Assembly (NCBI GenBank): GCA_023265395.1 | Contig: JAHFTX010000017.1 | Location: 1 to 55,061, forward strand | From: Thermoplasmata archaeon | Lineage (GTDB): Archaea; Thermoplasmatota; DTKX01; JAHFTX01 | Length of the DNA: 55,061 nucleotides | Direction: 5' to 3' | Shown: positions 30,716-39,771 of the stretch, piece by piece | Layout of the letters: the number at the start of each line of letters is the position of its first letter | Position numbering within the stretch: the first letter of the stretch is position 1 | The notes under the pieces: model-generated | What the model saw: only the letters and a program-made list of their open reading frames with translations | Told to the model about the DNA's origin: nothing | The model's database searches: none | Made by a program: the position numbers and the translations under genes

Positions 30716-31693
30716 ATGCACACCCTCCCCGGTGACGAGCTGCCCGACGAGCTCGCCGGGGCCGTCGCCGACCCGCTGCTGGCGACGACGCTGGGGAGGT
30801 TGCGGCTGCGCAACCCCATCATCCTCGCCAGCGGCTTCCTCGGTGAGACCGGTCAGAGCCTGGTGCGCTGCTTTGCCCACGGCTGCGGCGGCGTCGTCAC
30901 CAAGAGCATCGGCACGCTGCCGCGGCTGGGCCATGCCAATCCGACGGTCGTCGAGGTCGACGGGGGCCTCCTCAACGCCATCGGCCTGGCCAATCCGGGG
31001 ATGGAGCACTACCGCAGCGAGCTGGCCGCCGTCCGCGACGCGCAGGTCCCTGGGCCGATCATCGGCTCGATCTTCGGCGCCGATCCCCAGGAGTTCTCGC
31101 AGCTGGCCAAGGGCATGGCTGCCGCTGGTGCCGACGCACTGGAGCTCAACCTCAGCTGCCCGCATGTCAAGGGGGTGGGCACCGAGGTCGGCTCCGACCC
31201 GCGGCTGGTCGAGCAGATCACCGCGGCCACCACCGCAGCGGTCTCCATCCCGGTGTTCGTCAAGCTCTCCCCCAACATCGCCGACATCCTGCCCATCGCC
31301 GCCGCCGCCGTCGATGGCGGCGCTGCGGGGTTGACTGCCATCAACACCGTGCGCGGGATGGCCATCGACGTGCGGCTGCGTCGACCGATCCTCTCCCATG
31401 GCCAGGGGGGGCTCTCCGGCCCGGCGATTCGCCCCGTGGGGGTAGCGGCGGTCTTCCGGATCGCCAGCCACCTGCAGGTCCCGATCATGGGCGTCGGCGG
31501 CATCAGCTGCGGCGCCGACGCGCTCGAATACCTGATGGCCGGCGCCCATGCGGTGCAGGTCGGCACCGCGCTGATGGACCGCGGTCCCCTGGCCTTCGCG
31601 CACATCGCCACCGAGCTGCGGGACTTCTTGCGCGTCGAGGGCTTCGGCAAGGTCTCTGAGGTCATCGGGCTGGCCCAGGGGGAGCGACCCTGA
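30716..31693 (+). CDS. pyrD: Dihydroorotate dehydrogenase catalytic subunit (class 1B)
   Basis: 325 residues. Oxidises dihydroorotate to orotate in pyrimidine synthesis, using FMN. Motifs: RNPIILASGFLGETG, GGVVTKSIGTLPRLGHANPT, GLLNAIGLANPGMEHY, LELNLSCPHVKGVGTEVG (substrate loop with NLSCP), FVKLSPN, AINTVRGMAIDV, GGLSGPAIRP and IMGVGGISCGADALEYLMAGAHAVQVGTA (FMN phosphate). It is followed by pyrK, its electron-transfer partner, which argues for the NAD-linked class 1B enzyme. The ATG at 30716 begins a protein of normal length; a longer in-frame extension to the left overlaps the divergent propeller gene and looks non-coding. Confidence 0.95.
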   Translation: MHTLPGDELPDELAGAVADPLLATTLGRLRLRNPIILASGFLGETGQSLVRCFAHGCGGVVTKSIGTLPRLGHANPTVVEVDGGLLNAIGLANPGMEHYRSELAAVRDAQVPGPIIGSIFGADPQEFSQLAKGMAAAGADALELNLSCPHVKGVGTEVGSDPRLVEQITAATTAAVSIPVFVKLSPNIADILPIAAAAVDGGAAGLTAINTVRGMAIDVRLRRPILSHGQGGLSGPAIRPVGVAAVFRIASHLQVPIMGVGGISCGADALEYLMAGAHAVQVGTALMDRGPLAFAHIATELRDFLRVEGFGKVSEVIGLAQGERP

Positions 31694-31722
31694 CCGCCAC
31701 GGCACACCCCCACCTGCGGCCG

Positions 31723-32517
31723 TTGCACGCGCCGACCATCGTCGAGGTCGTCGCCGTCGAGAGGAGCACGCCGATCCACACCACGGTCTCCTTCGACTAT
31801 CCCGCGCCGGCGCTGCCGGGGCAGTTCGTGATGGTCTGGCTGCCCGGAGTCGACGAGATCCCGATGAGCCTCTCGAGGACCGGGGTGCGCAAGGCGATGG
31901 TCGCACGGGTGCGCGGGGACGCCACGGCGGCGCTGTGCGCGCTGCAGGTGGGGGATCGCATCGGCATCCGGGGCCCCTACGGTCGCCCCTTTGCGGTGAC
32001 CAGGCGCCGCAACGTCGCCGTCGGCGGTGGCACCGGCATGGCGCCGCTGCTGCCGCTGGTGCGTCACGGACCCCCAGGGACGCACTGGGACCTCATCGTC
32101 GGGGGCGCGACGAAGGCGGAGCTGCTCTACCTCGATTGGGCGGCCGCTGCCGTCTCCGACGAGGGTCTGGACGTCACGCTCCACACCGCCACCGAGGATG
32201 GCAGCGCCGGCACCAGAGGCTACCCCACCGCCATCGTCGAGGCGTTGCTCGCCAAGGGTGGGATCGACGAGGTGTTCGCCTGCGGCCCGGAGCTGCTGAT
32301 GTTCGGCGCCTTCCAGTCCTGCGAGCGCCATGACGTGCCGCTGCAGGCGTCGATGGAGCGTTTCATGAAGTGCGGCTTCGGGATCTGCGACGCCTGCGCG
32401 CTCAGCGGCTACCTGACCTGCCTCGACGGCCCGGTCTTCGACCGGCCCGCGCTGCGGCTGATGCAGGAGTTCGGACACTCCCAGCGCAACGCCGCAGGGC
32501 TGCCGCAGGGGATCTAG
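31723..32517 (+). CDS. pyrK: Dihydroorotate dehydrogenase electron-transfer subunit
   Basis: 264 residues. Passes electrons from PyrD to NAD through FAD and a 2Fe-2S cluster. Visible: a ferredoxin-reductase-like FAD domain (PGQFVMVWLPGVDEIPMSLSR), an NAD-binding domain (VAVGGGTGMAPLLPLV, later EVFACGPELLMFGAF), and the cluster loop MKCGFGICDACALSGYLTCLDGPVF with four Cys. The start is a TTG 29 nt after the pyrD stop. No ATG or GTG gives a complete FAD domain. The stop codon shares a CTAG with that of the convergent giant regulator. Complete and probably functional. Confidence 0.94.
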   Translation: MHAPTIVEVVAVERSTPIHTTVSFDYPAPALPGQFVMVWLPGVDEIPMSLSRTGVRKAMVARVRGDATAALCALQVGDRIGIRGPYGRPFAVTRRRNVAVGGGTGMAPLLPLVRHGPPGTHWDLIVGGATKAELLYLDWAAAAVSDEGLDVTLHTATEDGSAGTRGYPTAIVEALLAKGGIDEVFACGPELLMFGAFQSCERHDVPLQASMERFMKCGFGICDACALSGYLTCLDGPVFDRPALRLMQEFGHSQRNAAGLPQGI

Positions 32518-35500
32518 GGCGCCTCGGAGCCGACGGCGGTCGCCGGCCCCTGCTCGGTTTCCGCATCGACGAACAGCTGCGTCTGCCGACCGACCTTGGT
32601 CATGCGGATGACCGCCAGCTTGCGCATCCTTGCGATGTGGTAGTTGATGGTCGCCCCGCTGAGGCCGACCTCCTGGGCGAGCTCCTTCTGGGAGATCCCC
32701 GGCCGGCTGAGCACCAGCTCCCGGATCGCCTCCTGGATGTGGTTGAGCTGGACCTTGTCCGCCTCGGGGATGCGCATGCCGATGGGGTAGAAGCGGCGGA
32801 AGCGGCCATCGTGGACGGACTGGATGTATTCCTCGCGCTCGAGGGTCTGCAAGTGGTAGACCAGCGTCCCGTTCTTGAGCTCGAGGGCCTTCTTGACGGC
32901 GTTGTAGTGCTCACCGGGGTTGGCCTTGATGTACCCATAGACCTGACCGCGGACGAAGTGGTCGAGCACGCCGTCGCGGCGGATCTTGGAGTAGAGCGGG
33001 ACCAGCAGGACACCGAGGATCTTGATCCGCAGGCCTTCGCTGGCGATGCCGGCAGCTGCCAGCCCCAGCACGCTGCCAGTCGTGACGATCGCGAGGACGG
33101 TCAGGGTCGGCGGGACGGGCGTCGGCGCGACGGTGGCGCGCACAGAGATCCGCTGCGCGTGGGCGTTGTTGGAGTCGGAGACCTCGAAGATGGTCCCGGG
33201 CTCGTCTGCGGTGACCAAGAGCACGTGCTCGCCCACCCTGGGCACCCAGGTGAAGGTCGCCGAGGCGGAGTGGCCGCGGGAGATGACGCCAAAGGAGAGC
33301 TCGCCGACCCGCTCGCCATTGTCGCGCAAGGTCACCACGACCTCCCGCGCAGGGCCGGTGCCGTCGTTGGCGACGACCGCGGTGACCGTGATGCTGCGAT
33401 CGGGGACGGTGGGGTCGCTGCTGAACTGCAGCGTCTCGATGACCAGGTCGGGCAGCAGCAGGTCGAGCAGGATGCTGCGCAGGAGCTGGCGGCCATCGGC
33501 GGCCGTCGCGCGCACGTCGAGGCGGTTGCTCTCGCCCAGCGGCAGGCCGACACCGTCCCAGTGGAGCACCAGCGAGACGAGGCGCTCCTCGCCCGGCTGC
33601 AGGGGCAGCAGGCCATCGGCATCGGCTTCGGGGAGCTCGACGTGCCAACCAGAGGGGAGGTTGGGGACCTCCAGGCGCACCGCGTCGGGGCCGTTGCCGC
33701 CGTTGCGCAGGAGCATCTGCAGCGTCGCACCGTAGAGGTCCGCCTCGATCCGCGACTGGCTGGGGACCATCTGCAGCGCCGAGACCAGGCCGACGCGCAC
33801 CTGCAGGGGCACGAGCACCCGGACGCCGTCGATGACCTCGACCGTCAGGTCGACATCGTCCACGCGAGCATCGGCCGGGGGGGTCAGCTGCATGCGCACC
33901 GTCAGGCTCGCGCCCGCGGCCAAGGGCATGGCGGTGGCGCTCTGATCGTCCCCCGCAGCATCGAGGATGTCCATCTGCCATCCCGGAGGCATCGCCACGG
34001 GACGCACGCGGAGGGTCTCGAGGCCGTTGCCGGTGTTGGTCAGGCGCAGCGGCACCTCGACGGGTACCGCCGGAAGCGCCGCGATGGGTGCGTCGGGTCC
34101 CTCGATGCGCAGCGCCGCGACATGGGAGGCGATCAGCGTCACAGTGGTCTCGGCACCGCCACTGGGCGCCTGGGCGCGCACGCGCACCACGAAGCGCTCG
34201 CCCGCGTGGGCATCGGTCGGGGCGCTCACCTGCAGCAGCACCTCGGCGGTGGCACCTGGACCGAGCACCAGGTCGCTCTGTGGGATGCTGGCATCCCACT
34301 CACCCTGGGCCGAGAGGACTTCGAGGGAGACGAGGACCGCCCCCTGGTCGAGGCCGACGTTGCGCAGCTCCAAGGGGACCTGCGCGGTCTGCCCCGGCGC
34401 GATCGTCATGATGTCCGCGAAGGGGTCCAACTGCAACCGGACGTCACTGACCACGACGGCGTGGACCTCGAGGGTATCGCCGACCGTCGGCTCCGCGACG
34501 TCGGTGGCACGCAGCAGGACGCTCACCTGCGCCCCCTCGGGGGCGTCGGTCGCTGCCGTCAGCGTCAGGTCGAGGATCGAGCCCTGCAGACCACGGAGCT
34601 CGACACTCGGAGGGAGCGCGCCCATGCTCCAGCCGTGCGGGAGGCCGTCGAGCATCGAGGCTTCCAGCCCGATGACGCTGGCGGCATCGCCATCGTTGTG
34701 CACTTGCGCCACCAGATGCGTCGGGACGCCGCGGACGAGGGCCACCAGGGGCCGGTCGGTCGTCAGAGTGACCTTGCGCACCACCTCGAGGGTGATCGAG
34801 CCTTCGGTGCGGTCGACGCCACCACCGCCCGAGACCTCCAGCCCCCAGGGGACGACCTGCCCGTCGACACCCCCGCTCGTCGGTGCGTCGATGGTCAGCG
34901 ACACCGTGCCGACCGCAGAGTCGCCGAGGGCGAGCACCGGCGGCTCGACACTGATGGTCCAGCCCTCGTCGAGCAGCTGCTGCGGCAGGGACGGGCTCAG
35001 CGTCAGCTGCTGGGCCGCCCCTCCGTCGTTGGTCAGCGCCAACGGCAGCACCAGGTGCTCGCCGGGGTGGATCGTTGCCCCCTCGCCCTGCGGGCTCGCT
35101 TGGAGCGTGGTGTGATAGGAGGAGGCCGTGCGCGCCGAGGTGCCGGTCCCATCGCCATAGACCAGGCTCATCCGGTCGGCCCCATCGGGAGCACCCAGGA
35201 GCACCAGCGGAGCGCGGTCATCGAAGAGGAAGAGGTTGTTGTCTTGCAGGTGGCTCCAGGCGGCGTAGACCGCCGCAGAGTCCCCGCGATCGTCGCCCCA
35301 CAGGACGAGGCGCTCACCATCGGCGGTGCGCAGCAGCACCGGGCCGCTGACCGCGTGGGCGATGGGGGTGACCCGCTGCGGGGTGCCGGCGGGAGCACCG
35401 AAGGTCGAACCGTCGAGCACGAAGATGTTCCCGCCGGAACGGTAGGCCAGGTCGACGACCGGGTCGGAGAGCGGGCCATCGGCGGTCAGCACGACCTGTC

Positions 35501-36272
35501 GCTGGGCGATGGAGGGTAGCAGCAGTGGTGGCTCGATGCGCGCGCCCATGCCGTCGAGGCGCAGCAGCGCACCGACACCATCCCCGCTGACGGCGATGAC
35601 CGCCCCGCCGCTGGGGAGCGCCCAGAGGGCCAGCTCCGAGGGGACGCCGCCGAGGTCGGTGGCGACCTGGCCGTAGCCGGTCGGGAACAAGGTCGTGACC
35701 GCCAGGTGTTGGGCCACCACGGCGGTGGCGCCATTGCTGCGCTCGATGTGGATGATGAGGGCACCGCCGTCGGGCTGGGCCGCGACGGCGACGTCGAGGA
35801 GGCCGCCGCTGGCCGAGGCGATCGTGCGGGCGTTGTCGTCGGGGATCCCACTGGAGGTGAAGCTCGTCACGTGCAACGTGGTGCCTTCGACCGTGGCGAC
35901 CAGCAAGTGGCCGTTCGCGAGGACCGTTGCATCTGCCGCGCTGACAGGGGTCCCGACCAGGAGCAGGCTGGGGCCTTGGGCCGCCCCGGAGGCGTCGAGC
36001 CGCTGGCCCGCGACCCCGCCATCGTGCCACAGCAGCCAGCGCTCGCTGGGCCCTCCGACGACCATCGGCTCGTCGCCAAGGACGAGGTCGATCCCATGTG
36101 CCGGTCCCCATTGGTGCAGCGGGATGGTCGGTCCGCCGATTGGGACCGTCGTGGGCGCACTGGCCCCTGCGGGGCTGAGTGCAAGCAGGGGGAGGAGCAC
36201 CAACAGACCGGACAGCAGGAGGACGGGGACCGAGCGCGCCTTTCGAGGCGTTGCGACTCCGTGCGTCCTCAT
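32514..36272 (-). CDS. Membrane-anchored transcription regulator with large extracellular sensor region
   Basis: 1252 residues. Signal sequence or first membrane segment about 14-40 (VPVLLLSGLLVLLPLLALSPAGA). Outside: residues 45-400 look like a beta-propeller (repeats such as ERWLLWHDGGVAGQRLD and GRLLRLDGMGARIEP), and 400-1050 hold about six CARDB/NEW-type beta-sandwiches. Transmembrane helix about 1056-1078. Inside: two winged helices. The first, about 1095-1165 (GQVYGYIKANPGEHYNAVKKALELKNGTLVYHLQTLEREEYI), and the second, about 1170-1240 (SRPGISQKELAQEVGLSGATINYHIARM), are of the ArsR/MarR-like archaeal type. It is probably a one-component system that senses outside signals and binds DNA at the membrane. 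Ligand and targets unknown. Confidence 0.85.
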   Translation of the reverse strand: MRTHGVATPRKARSVPVLLLSGLLVLLPLLALSPAGASAPTTVPIGGPTIPLHQWGPAHGIDLVLGDEPMVVGGPSERWLLWHDGGVAGQRLDASGAAQGPSLLLVGTPVSAADATVLANGHLLVATVEGTTLHVTSFTSSGIPDDNARTIASASGGLLDVAVAAQPDGGALIIHIERSNGATAVVAQHLAVTTLFPTGYGQVATDLGGVPSELALWALPSGGAVIAVSGDGVGALLRLDGMGARIEPPLLLPSIAQRQVVLTADGPLSDPVVDLAYRSGGNIFVLDGSTFGAPAGTPQRVTPIAHAVSGPVLLRTADGERLVLWGDDRGDSAAVYAAWSHLQDNNLFLFDDRAPLVLLGAPDGADRMSLVYGDGTGTSARTASSYHTTLQASPQGEGATIHPGEHLVLPLALTNDGGAAQQLTLSPSLPQQLLDEGWTISVEPPVLALGDSAVGTVSLTIDAPTSGGVDGQVVPWGLEVSGGGGVDRTEGSITLEVVRKVTLTTDRPLVALVRGVPTHLVAQVHNDGDAASVIGLEASMLDGLPHGWSMGALPPSVELRGLQGSILDLTLTAATDAPEGAQVSVLLRATDVAEPTVGDTLEVHAVVVSDVRLQLDPFADIMTIAPGQTAQVPLELRNVGLDQGAVLVSLEVLSAQGEWDASIPQSDLVLGPGATAEVLLQVSAPTDAHAGERFVVRVRAQAPSGGAETTVTLIASHVAALRIEGPDAPIAALPAVPVEVPLRLTNTGNGLETLRVRPVAMPPGWQMDILDAAGDDQSATAMPLAAGASLTVRMQLTPPADARVDDVDLTVEVIDGVRVLVPLQVRVGLVSALQMVPSQSRIEADLYGATLQMLLRNGGNGPDAVRLEVPNLPSGWHVELPEADADGLLPLQPGEERLVSLVLHWDGVGLPLGESNRLDVRATAADGRQLLRSILLDLLLPDLVIETLQFSSDPTVPDRSITVTAVVANDGTGPAREVVVTLRDNGERVGELSFGVISRGHSASATFTWVPRVGEHVLLVTADEPGTIFEVSDSNNAHAQRISVRATVAPTPVPPTLTVLAIVTTGSVLGLAAAGIASEGLRIKILGVLLVPLYSKIRRDGVLDHFVRGQVYGYIKANPGEHYNAVKKALELKNGTLVYHLQTLEREEYIQSVHDGRFRRFYPIGMRIPEADKVQLNHIQEAIRELVLSRPGISQKELAQEVGLSGATINYHIARMRKLAVIRMTKVGRQTQLFVDAETEQGPATAVGSEAP

Positions 36273-36364
36273 CCTGCTCCTCCCTCGTCGACGGGCGGTG
36301 GCTGACCAAGGAAGGGAGGTTCCCCGGCAGCCACCGTTCCGTCTTGATGGACCGACGGCCTGAG

Positions 36365-36374
36365 GTATTTAAAG
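36365..36374 (-). promoter_or_regulatory. TATA box upstream of the membrane-anchored regulator
   Basis: The minus-strand reading is CTTTAAATAC, a strong TATA box about 97 nt from the regulator ATG, giving a leader of about 70 nt, unusually long for this window. On the plus strand the same element could serve the PKD gene from further away. Confidence 0.5.
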
Positions 36375-36476
36375 GACATTGGAGAGGGCATCTAATCCTC
36401 GACCAGTGCGATCGGGCCGTGCCAACTGACATCCTGTGCCGTCGTGCCCTAAAGACCTTCCCACTGCGCCGATGAC

Positions 36477-36486
36477 CTCTTTAGTC
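36477..36486 (+). promoter_or_regulatory. TATA-like box of the PKD gene at 36525
   Basis: CTCTTTAGTC is centred about 43 nt before the ATG. It would leave a leader of about 18 nt containing a GAGGGAGGGGG ribosome-binding site right before the start codon. Confidence 0.45.
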
Positions 36487-36524
36487 GACCTTGGCATGGG
36501 CGGTGCAGGCCCGAGGGAGGGGGA

Positions 36525-38819
36525 ATGATGGCGCAGCGCACCACCTGGTCCTTGGTCATCCTCTGCGCGTGCGCCCTGCTGCTCCCGGCCGGTGTGCTCC
36601 TGTCCACTGTGAGCGCCGAGGCGCCGACGACCCTCTCGCACGTCGACACGAGCGCCGAGGGCACCTTCCCGGTGTTCCATCTCAGCTCGGTCTCCTTCAC
36701 CCACCTCAAGGTCTCCTATTCCGTCACCACCAGCTCCTTCGTCGATGGGATCGGAGGTCGCTACACCTCGAGCGTGGAGTTCGATGCTGCGCTCAGCCTC
36801 TCGGAGAGCGGGTCGACCGACTCGGTCAGCTATGTCGTCACCTTCCCATCCAACCCTACGGGCGGCTCGGTGATGCTCGACCTCCCTGGCCCCCACTTCC
36901 TGGTCACCGATGGTGACTTCGACGTCGTGATCCAGCCGGTCCAGGGCGAGGGGGAGCAGCTCCCTCTCGAACAGGACAGCGACAACTCGGGCCATACGGA
37001 GTTCGAAGCCGACGGCGCCACCACCTGGAGCCCTCTCGACGCCGAAGTCGCACTCTTTGCCCGTGTCGAGCCCATCGCTGCCGTCAGCGTCGGCGCCGCA
37101 GCGCTCTCGGGGACCCTCTCCCCCGCCGACCCGATCGACCTCTTCGCCCTCACGTTGCCCCAGGGCTCCCCGCTGGTCGTCGACGTCACCAACCCTGACA
37201 GCGCGGACCTGCAGGTGCGCCTGAGCCTCAAGGACACGACCACGGGCACCGACGTCACCAGCCAGAGCGGATCGGGCCCGACGGTCTCCCTCTTCACCCG
37301 CGTCGGCGCCGCCGACCGACCCTCGTTCTTGCGGATCGACAGCGCCACCGTGCAGGGCGTGGCCCACTACACTGTCCGGGTCCGCGTCAACGGAGCGCCA
37401 GTCGCCGTCGGCGGGGGAGACCGCAGCGGGACCGTCGAGGTGCCGATGGTCCTCGACGCCTCTGCCAGCTCGGATCCCGATGGCGACCTCCTCAACTTCA
37501 CCTGGAGCTTCGGCGGCACCGAGCACCTGCCGGTGCTCTATGGCCCGCAGGTGACGATCACCCCCGCTCTGCCGGGCGCCCTCTCGGTGCACATAGACGT
37601 CACCGATGGCTTCGAGCTGGCGACGACCGCGTTCACGGTCACCGTCCATCCCAAGGCCGACATCTCCATCACCGTCACCCCGCTGGGGGGATTCGACTCG
37701 GCGACGGTGGGCCAGCCGGTGGAGTTCGCCTCCCGCTGGTCCTCGGAGTTCCAAGGTGATGCCGCCAACGCCACCTACGACTGGGACTTTGGCGATGGCA
37801 CCCGCGGGAGTGGGCAGGCGCCCAGCCACACCTACGACGCCCTCCCCTCCTCGGGCGCCCCGAAGGTGGCGATCTCCCTGACCGCGGAGTTCGAAGGGCA
37901 GAGTGCCAGCGACTCGAAGGAGCTGCGTCTCAACCTCCCGCCAGAGGTGGCACTGACCCGCAGTGGCACGGGAGCCGCGCGGGTGGGGGACCAGGTGGGC
38001 TTCAACGCCACCGCCACCGACAGTGACAGCATCGTCGTCGCGCGCTTCCTGTGGAACTTCGGTGATGGCTCACTGACGAGCACGACGACCGTCGGGAGGA
38101 CCAGCCACGCCTACAGCGCTCCGGGCAACTACACCGTCCTCGTCACCGCCCAGGACAGCGATGGTGGCAACGACAACGCCTCCGTCCCGCTCGAGGTCAT
38201 CGCCCGCACGACCGATGGTGGTCACGACAACGGCGACGGCCCGGTGGTCCCAGGGGGTTCGTCGATGGTCCTGTTCATCGTGATCGGTGCGGCAGCCGCT
38301 GGAGCCGTCGTGGTGTTCCTGGTGCTGCGCGCGCGCAAGAGCGCCATCCCCCCCTCCCCGCCCCCAAGCAGCGGAGAGGTCCCCCCGCACCAGCAGCCCC
38401 ACCAGCAAGCGCCCCCTCCACCGATGACCACGGCCTATGCCGTGCAGCCGCCGCAGGGGGCCTATCCCCCCGCGCCTCCGCCCGTGGCGCAACCGCAGCC
38501 GGCTTATGCCCCTGCTGCGCCGCCTCCTCTGCCGCCGCAAGCGACGGTCCTCCCACCGACGGCGCCGCCGCTCGCGGCGATCCCTCCCTTGCCCGCACAG
38601 GTCGACCATGGCCGACAGTTGCGTTCGCGGCAGCAAGCGCTCCTGGCTGCGGTCGCCTCAGGGGCACGCATCGATGCGACGCAGGTGCAACGGTTGGACC
38701 AGCTGCTCAGTGGCGCCGGCACGGCGCTGGCGGCGGGCAACCTCGCCCAGTCGGCCCAGTTGCTCCAACAGGCCGAGAACGCCGCCTACCAGCTCGAGCG
38801 CACCGCCACGACGCGCTGA
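36525..38819 (+). CDS. Secreted PKD-domain surface protein with Pro-rich cytoplasmic tail
   Basis: 764 residues. Signal peptide about 1-31; a unique beta-rich domain (35-190); a module resembling pre-peptidase C-terminal domains (195-290, LFALTLPQGSPLVVDV); and three PKD repeats (295-378, 380-468, 472-560), with motifs such as YDWDFGDGT and FLWNFGDGS. Transmembrane helix about 580-603. The cytoplasmic part has a Pro/Gln/Ala/Tyr-rich linker (612-700) and a helical end (705-764) that looks like a small hairpin-forming module. Starts with two ATGs behind GAGGGAGGGGG. A surface adhesion role is inferred. It is convergent with alaX, 4 nt between stops. Confidence 0.83.
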   Translation: MMAQRTTWSLVILCACALLLPAGVLLSTVSAEAPTTLSHVDTSAEGTFPVFHLSSVSFTHLKVSYSVTTSSFVDGIGGRYTSSVEFDAALSLSESGSTDSVSYVVTFPSNPTGGSVMLDLPGPHFLVTDGDFDVVIQPVQGEGEQLPLEQDSDNSGHTEFEADGATTWSPLDAEVALFARVEPIAAVSVGAAALSGTLSPADPIDLFALTLPQGSPLVVDVTNPDSADLQVRLSLKDTTTGTDVTSQSGSGPTVSLFTRVGAADRPSFLRIDSATVQGVAHYTVRVRVNGAPVAVGGGDRSGTVEVPMVLDASASSDPDGDLLNFTWSFGGTEHLPVLYGPQVTITPALPGALSVHIDVTDGFELATTAFTVTVHPKADISITVTPLGGFDSATVGQPVEFASRWSSEFQGDAANATYDWDFGDGTRGSGQAPSHTYDALPSSGAPKVAISLTAEFEGQSASDSKELRLNLPPEVALTRSGTGAARVGDQVGFNATATDSDSIVVARFLWNFGDGSLTSTTTVGRTSHAYSAPGNYTVLVTAQDSDGGNDNASVPLEVIARTTDGGHDNGDGPVVPGGSSMVLFIVIGAAAAGAVVVFLVLRARKSAIPPSPPPSSGEVPPHQQPHQQAPPPPMTTAYAVQPPQGAYPPAPPPVAQPQPAYAPAAPPPLPPQATVLPPTAPPLAAIPPLPAQVDHGRQLRSRQQALLAAVASGARIDATQVQRLDQLLSGAGTALAAGNLAQSAQLLQQAENAAYQLERTATTR

Positions 38820-38823
38820 GCCC

Positions 38824-39579
38824 TCAGGCCGCTGGGCGGAACGCGTACTCGAGCCGCAGCCGACCCTTGCCCTTGTTGGTCGTGCCACGCAGCGCGACCG
38901 GGCGCAACTCCGAGAGGTCGCGCACGTGCGTGCCGGCACAGGGACAGACGTCCCAGCCCCCCAGACGCACCATCCGCAGCGATCGCACCGACTGGGGGAG
39001 GAGCTCGAGGTTCGAACGGGCGGCGTCGGCAGAGGCCTCCAGCTGCGCACGGTCGACCGAACCGATGGTGACCGCCCCGCCTTGCGCGATCGCCCCGTTG
39101 ACCGTACGAAGGAGCCGATCGACCTCGACATCGTCCCACCGGGCGGGCGCGAGATCGATCCGCGAGCGGTCGGGGTAGAGTTGGTTGCCCACGGTGCGTG
39201 CGCCCAGCAGGTCGAAGGCGACCCCGCTGACCAGATGCTGGCTCGTGTGCATGCGCATCAGCGCGTAGCGGCGCTGCCAATCGATCGTCCCCTGCATCGG
39301 CACACCGCCGCTGGCAAGCGCCTGCGGGGTCGGCAGTGCGCCCTCCAATTCCTGCGCATCGATGGTGTGGGACACACCGCCGCGCTTGGTCACCGAAACC
39401 ACGGGGGCCGCCCCGCCGTCCCAACGGAGCATGCCCACATCCGAGGGCTGCCCACCACCCTCGGGATAGAAGAGGGTCTGGTCGAGGACCAGGGTCTGAC
39501 CTTCGACCGCCACGATCCGCCCTTCGAAGGTGGTCTCGTAGGCCGCCTCAGGGGATTGCAGGTAGAGCAGCTTCGTCAC
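38824..39579 (-). CDS. alaX: Alanyl-tRNA editing protein AlaX
   Basis: 251 residues, AlaX-M-type length. Free-standing homologue of the AlaRS editing domain; it hydrolyses Ser (or Gly) wrongly attached to tRNA-Ala. The GGGQPSD motif (41-47) and all zinc ligands are present: His111 and His115 (MHTSQH), Cys214 and His218 (CAGTH). The C-terminal segment GTTNKGKGRLRLEYAF is typical. Because residues outside the editing core are few, it lacks the dimerisation domain of AlaX-L. The ATG sits 27 nt from a CTTATCTT box, so the message is probably leaderless. Cytoplasmic. Confidence 0.92.
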   Translation of the reverse strand: MTKLLYLQSPEAAYETTFEGRIVAVEGQTLVLDQTLFYPEGGGQPSDVGMLRWDGGAAPVVSVTKRGGVSHTIDAQELEGALPTPQALASGGVPMQGTIDWQRRYALMRMHTSQHLVSGVAFDLLGARTVGNQLYPDRSRIDLAPARWDDVEVDRLLRTVNGAIAQGGAVTIGSVDRAQLEASADAARSNLELLPQSVRSLRMVRLGGWDVCPCAGTHVRDLSELRPVALRGTTNKGKGRLRLEYAFRPAA

Positions 39580-39602
39580 GCGCCGATGGTCGGCCCTGAT
39601 TC

Positions 39603-39610
39603 AAGATAAG
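39603..39610 (-). promoter_or_regulatory. TATA-like box of alaX
   Basis: The minus-strand reading is CTTATCTT, centred 27 nt from the ATG at 39579. Confidence 0.5.
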
Positions 39611-39725
39611 GGTCGTGGTCGGTGCCACGGTGGCCCCTCGGCTATGATGCTTCAGGTACCGAACAATCCCAAACTACCTAAGTAGGGGGTGGGGGCCACC
39701 ATCATCTGCCAGGGCGGTCCGCGCC

Positions 39726-39754
39726 CCATGTCCGCCCCCCGATCTGGGACATGG
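39726..39754. repeat. Inverted repeat downstream of trm5
   Basis: CCATGTCC (39726-39733) and GGACATGG (39747-39754) are perfect reverse complements, 13 nt apart, starting 18 nt past the trm5 stop. A transcript-end hairpin is likely. No T run follows. Confidence 0.5.
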
Positions 39755-39771
39755 TGGCTCGCCCCCTCCCC

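Noticed and set aside
36365..36374. A single shared promoter for the membrane regulator and the PKD gene.
   Set aside because: The element is 97 and about 150 nt from the two starts, and a closer TATA-like box with a good ribosome-binding site exists for the PKD gene.
38824..39579. The AlaX gene as a fragment of alanyl-tRNA synthetase.
   Set aside because: It has a full editing domain with all four metal ligands, its own promoter-like element and a normal stop, and no synthetase core is near.
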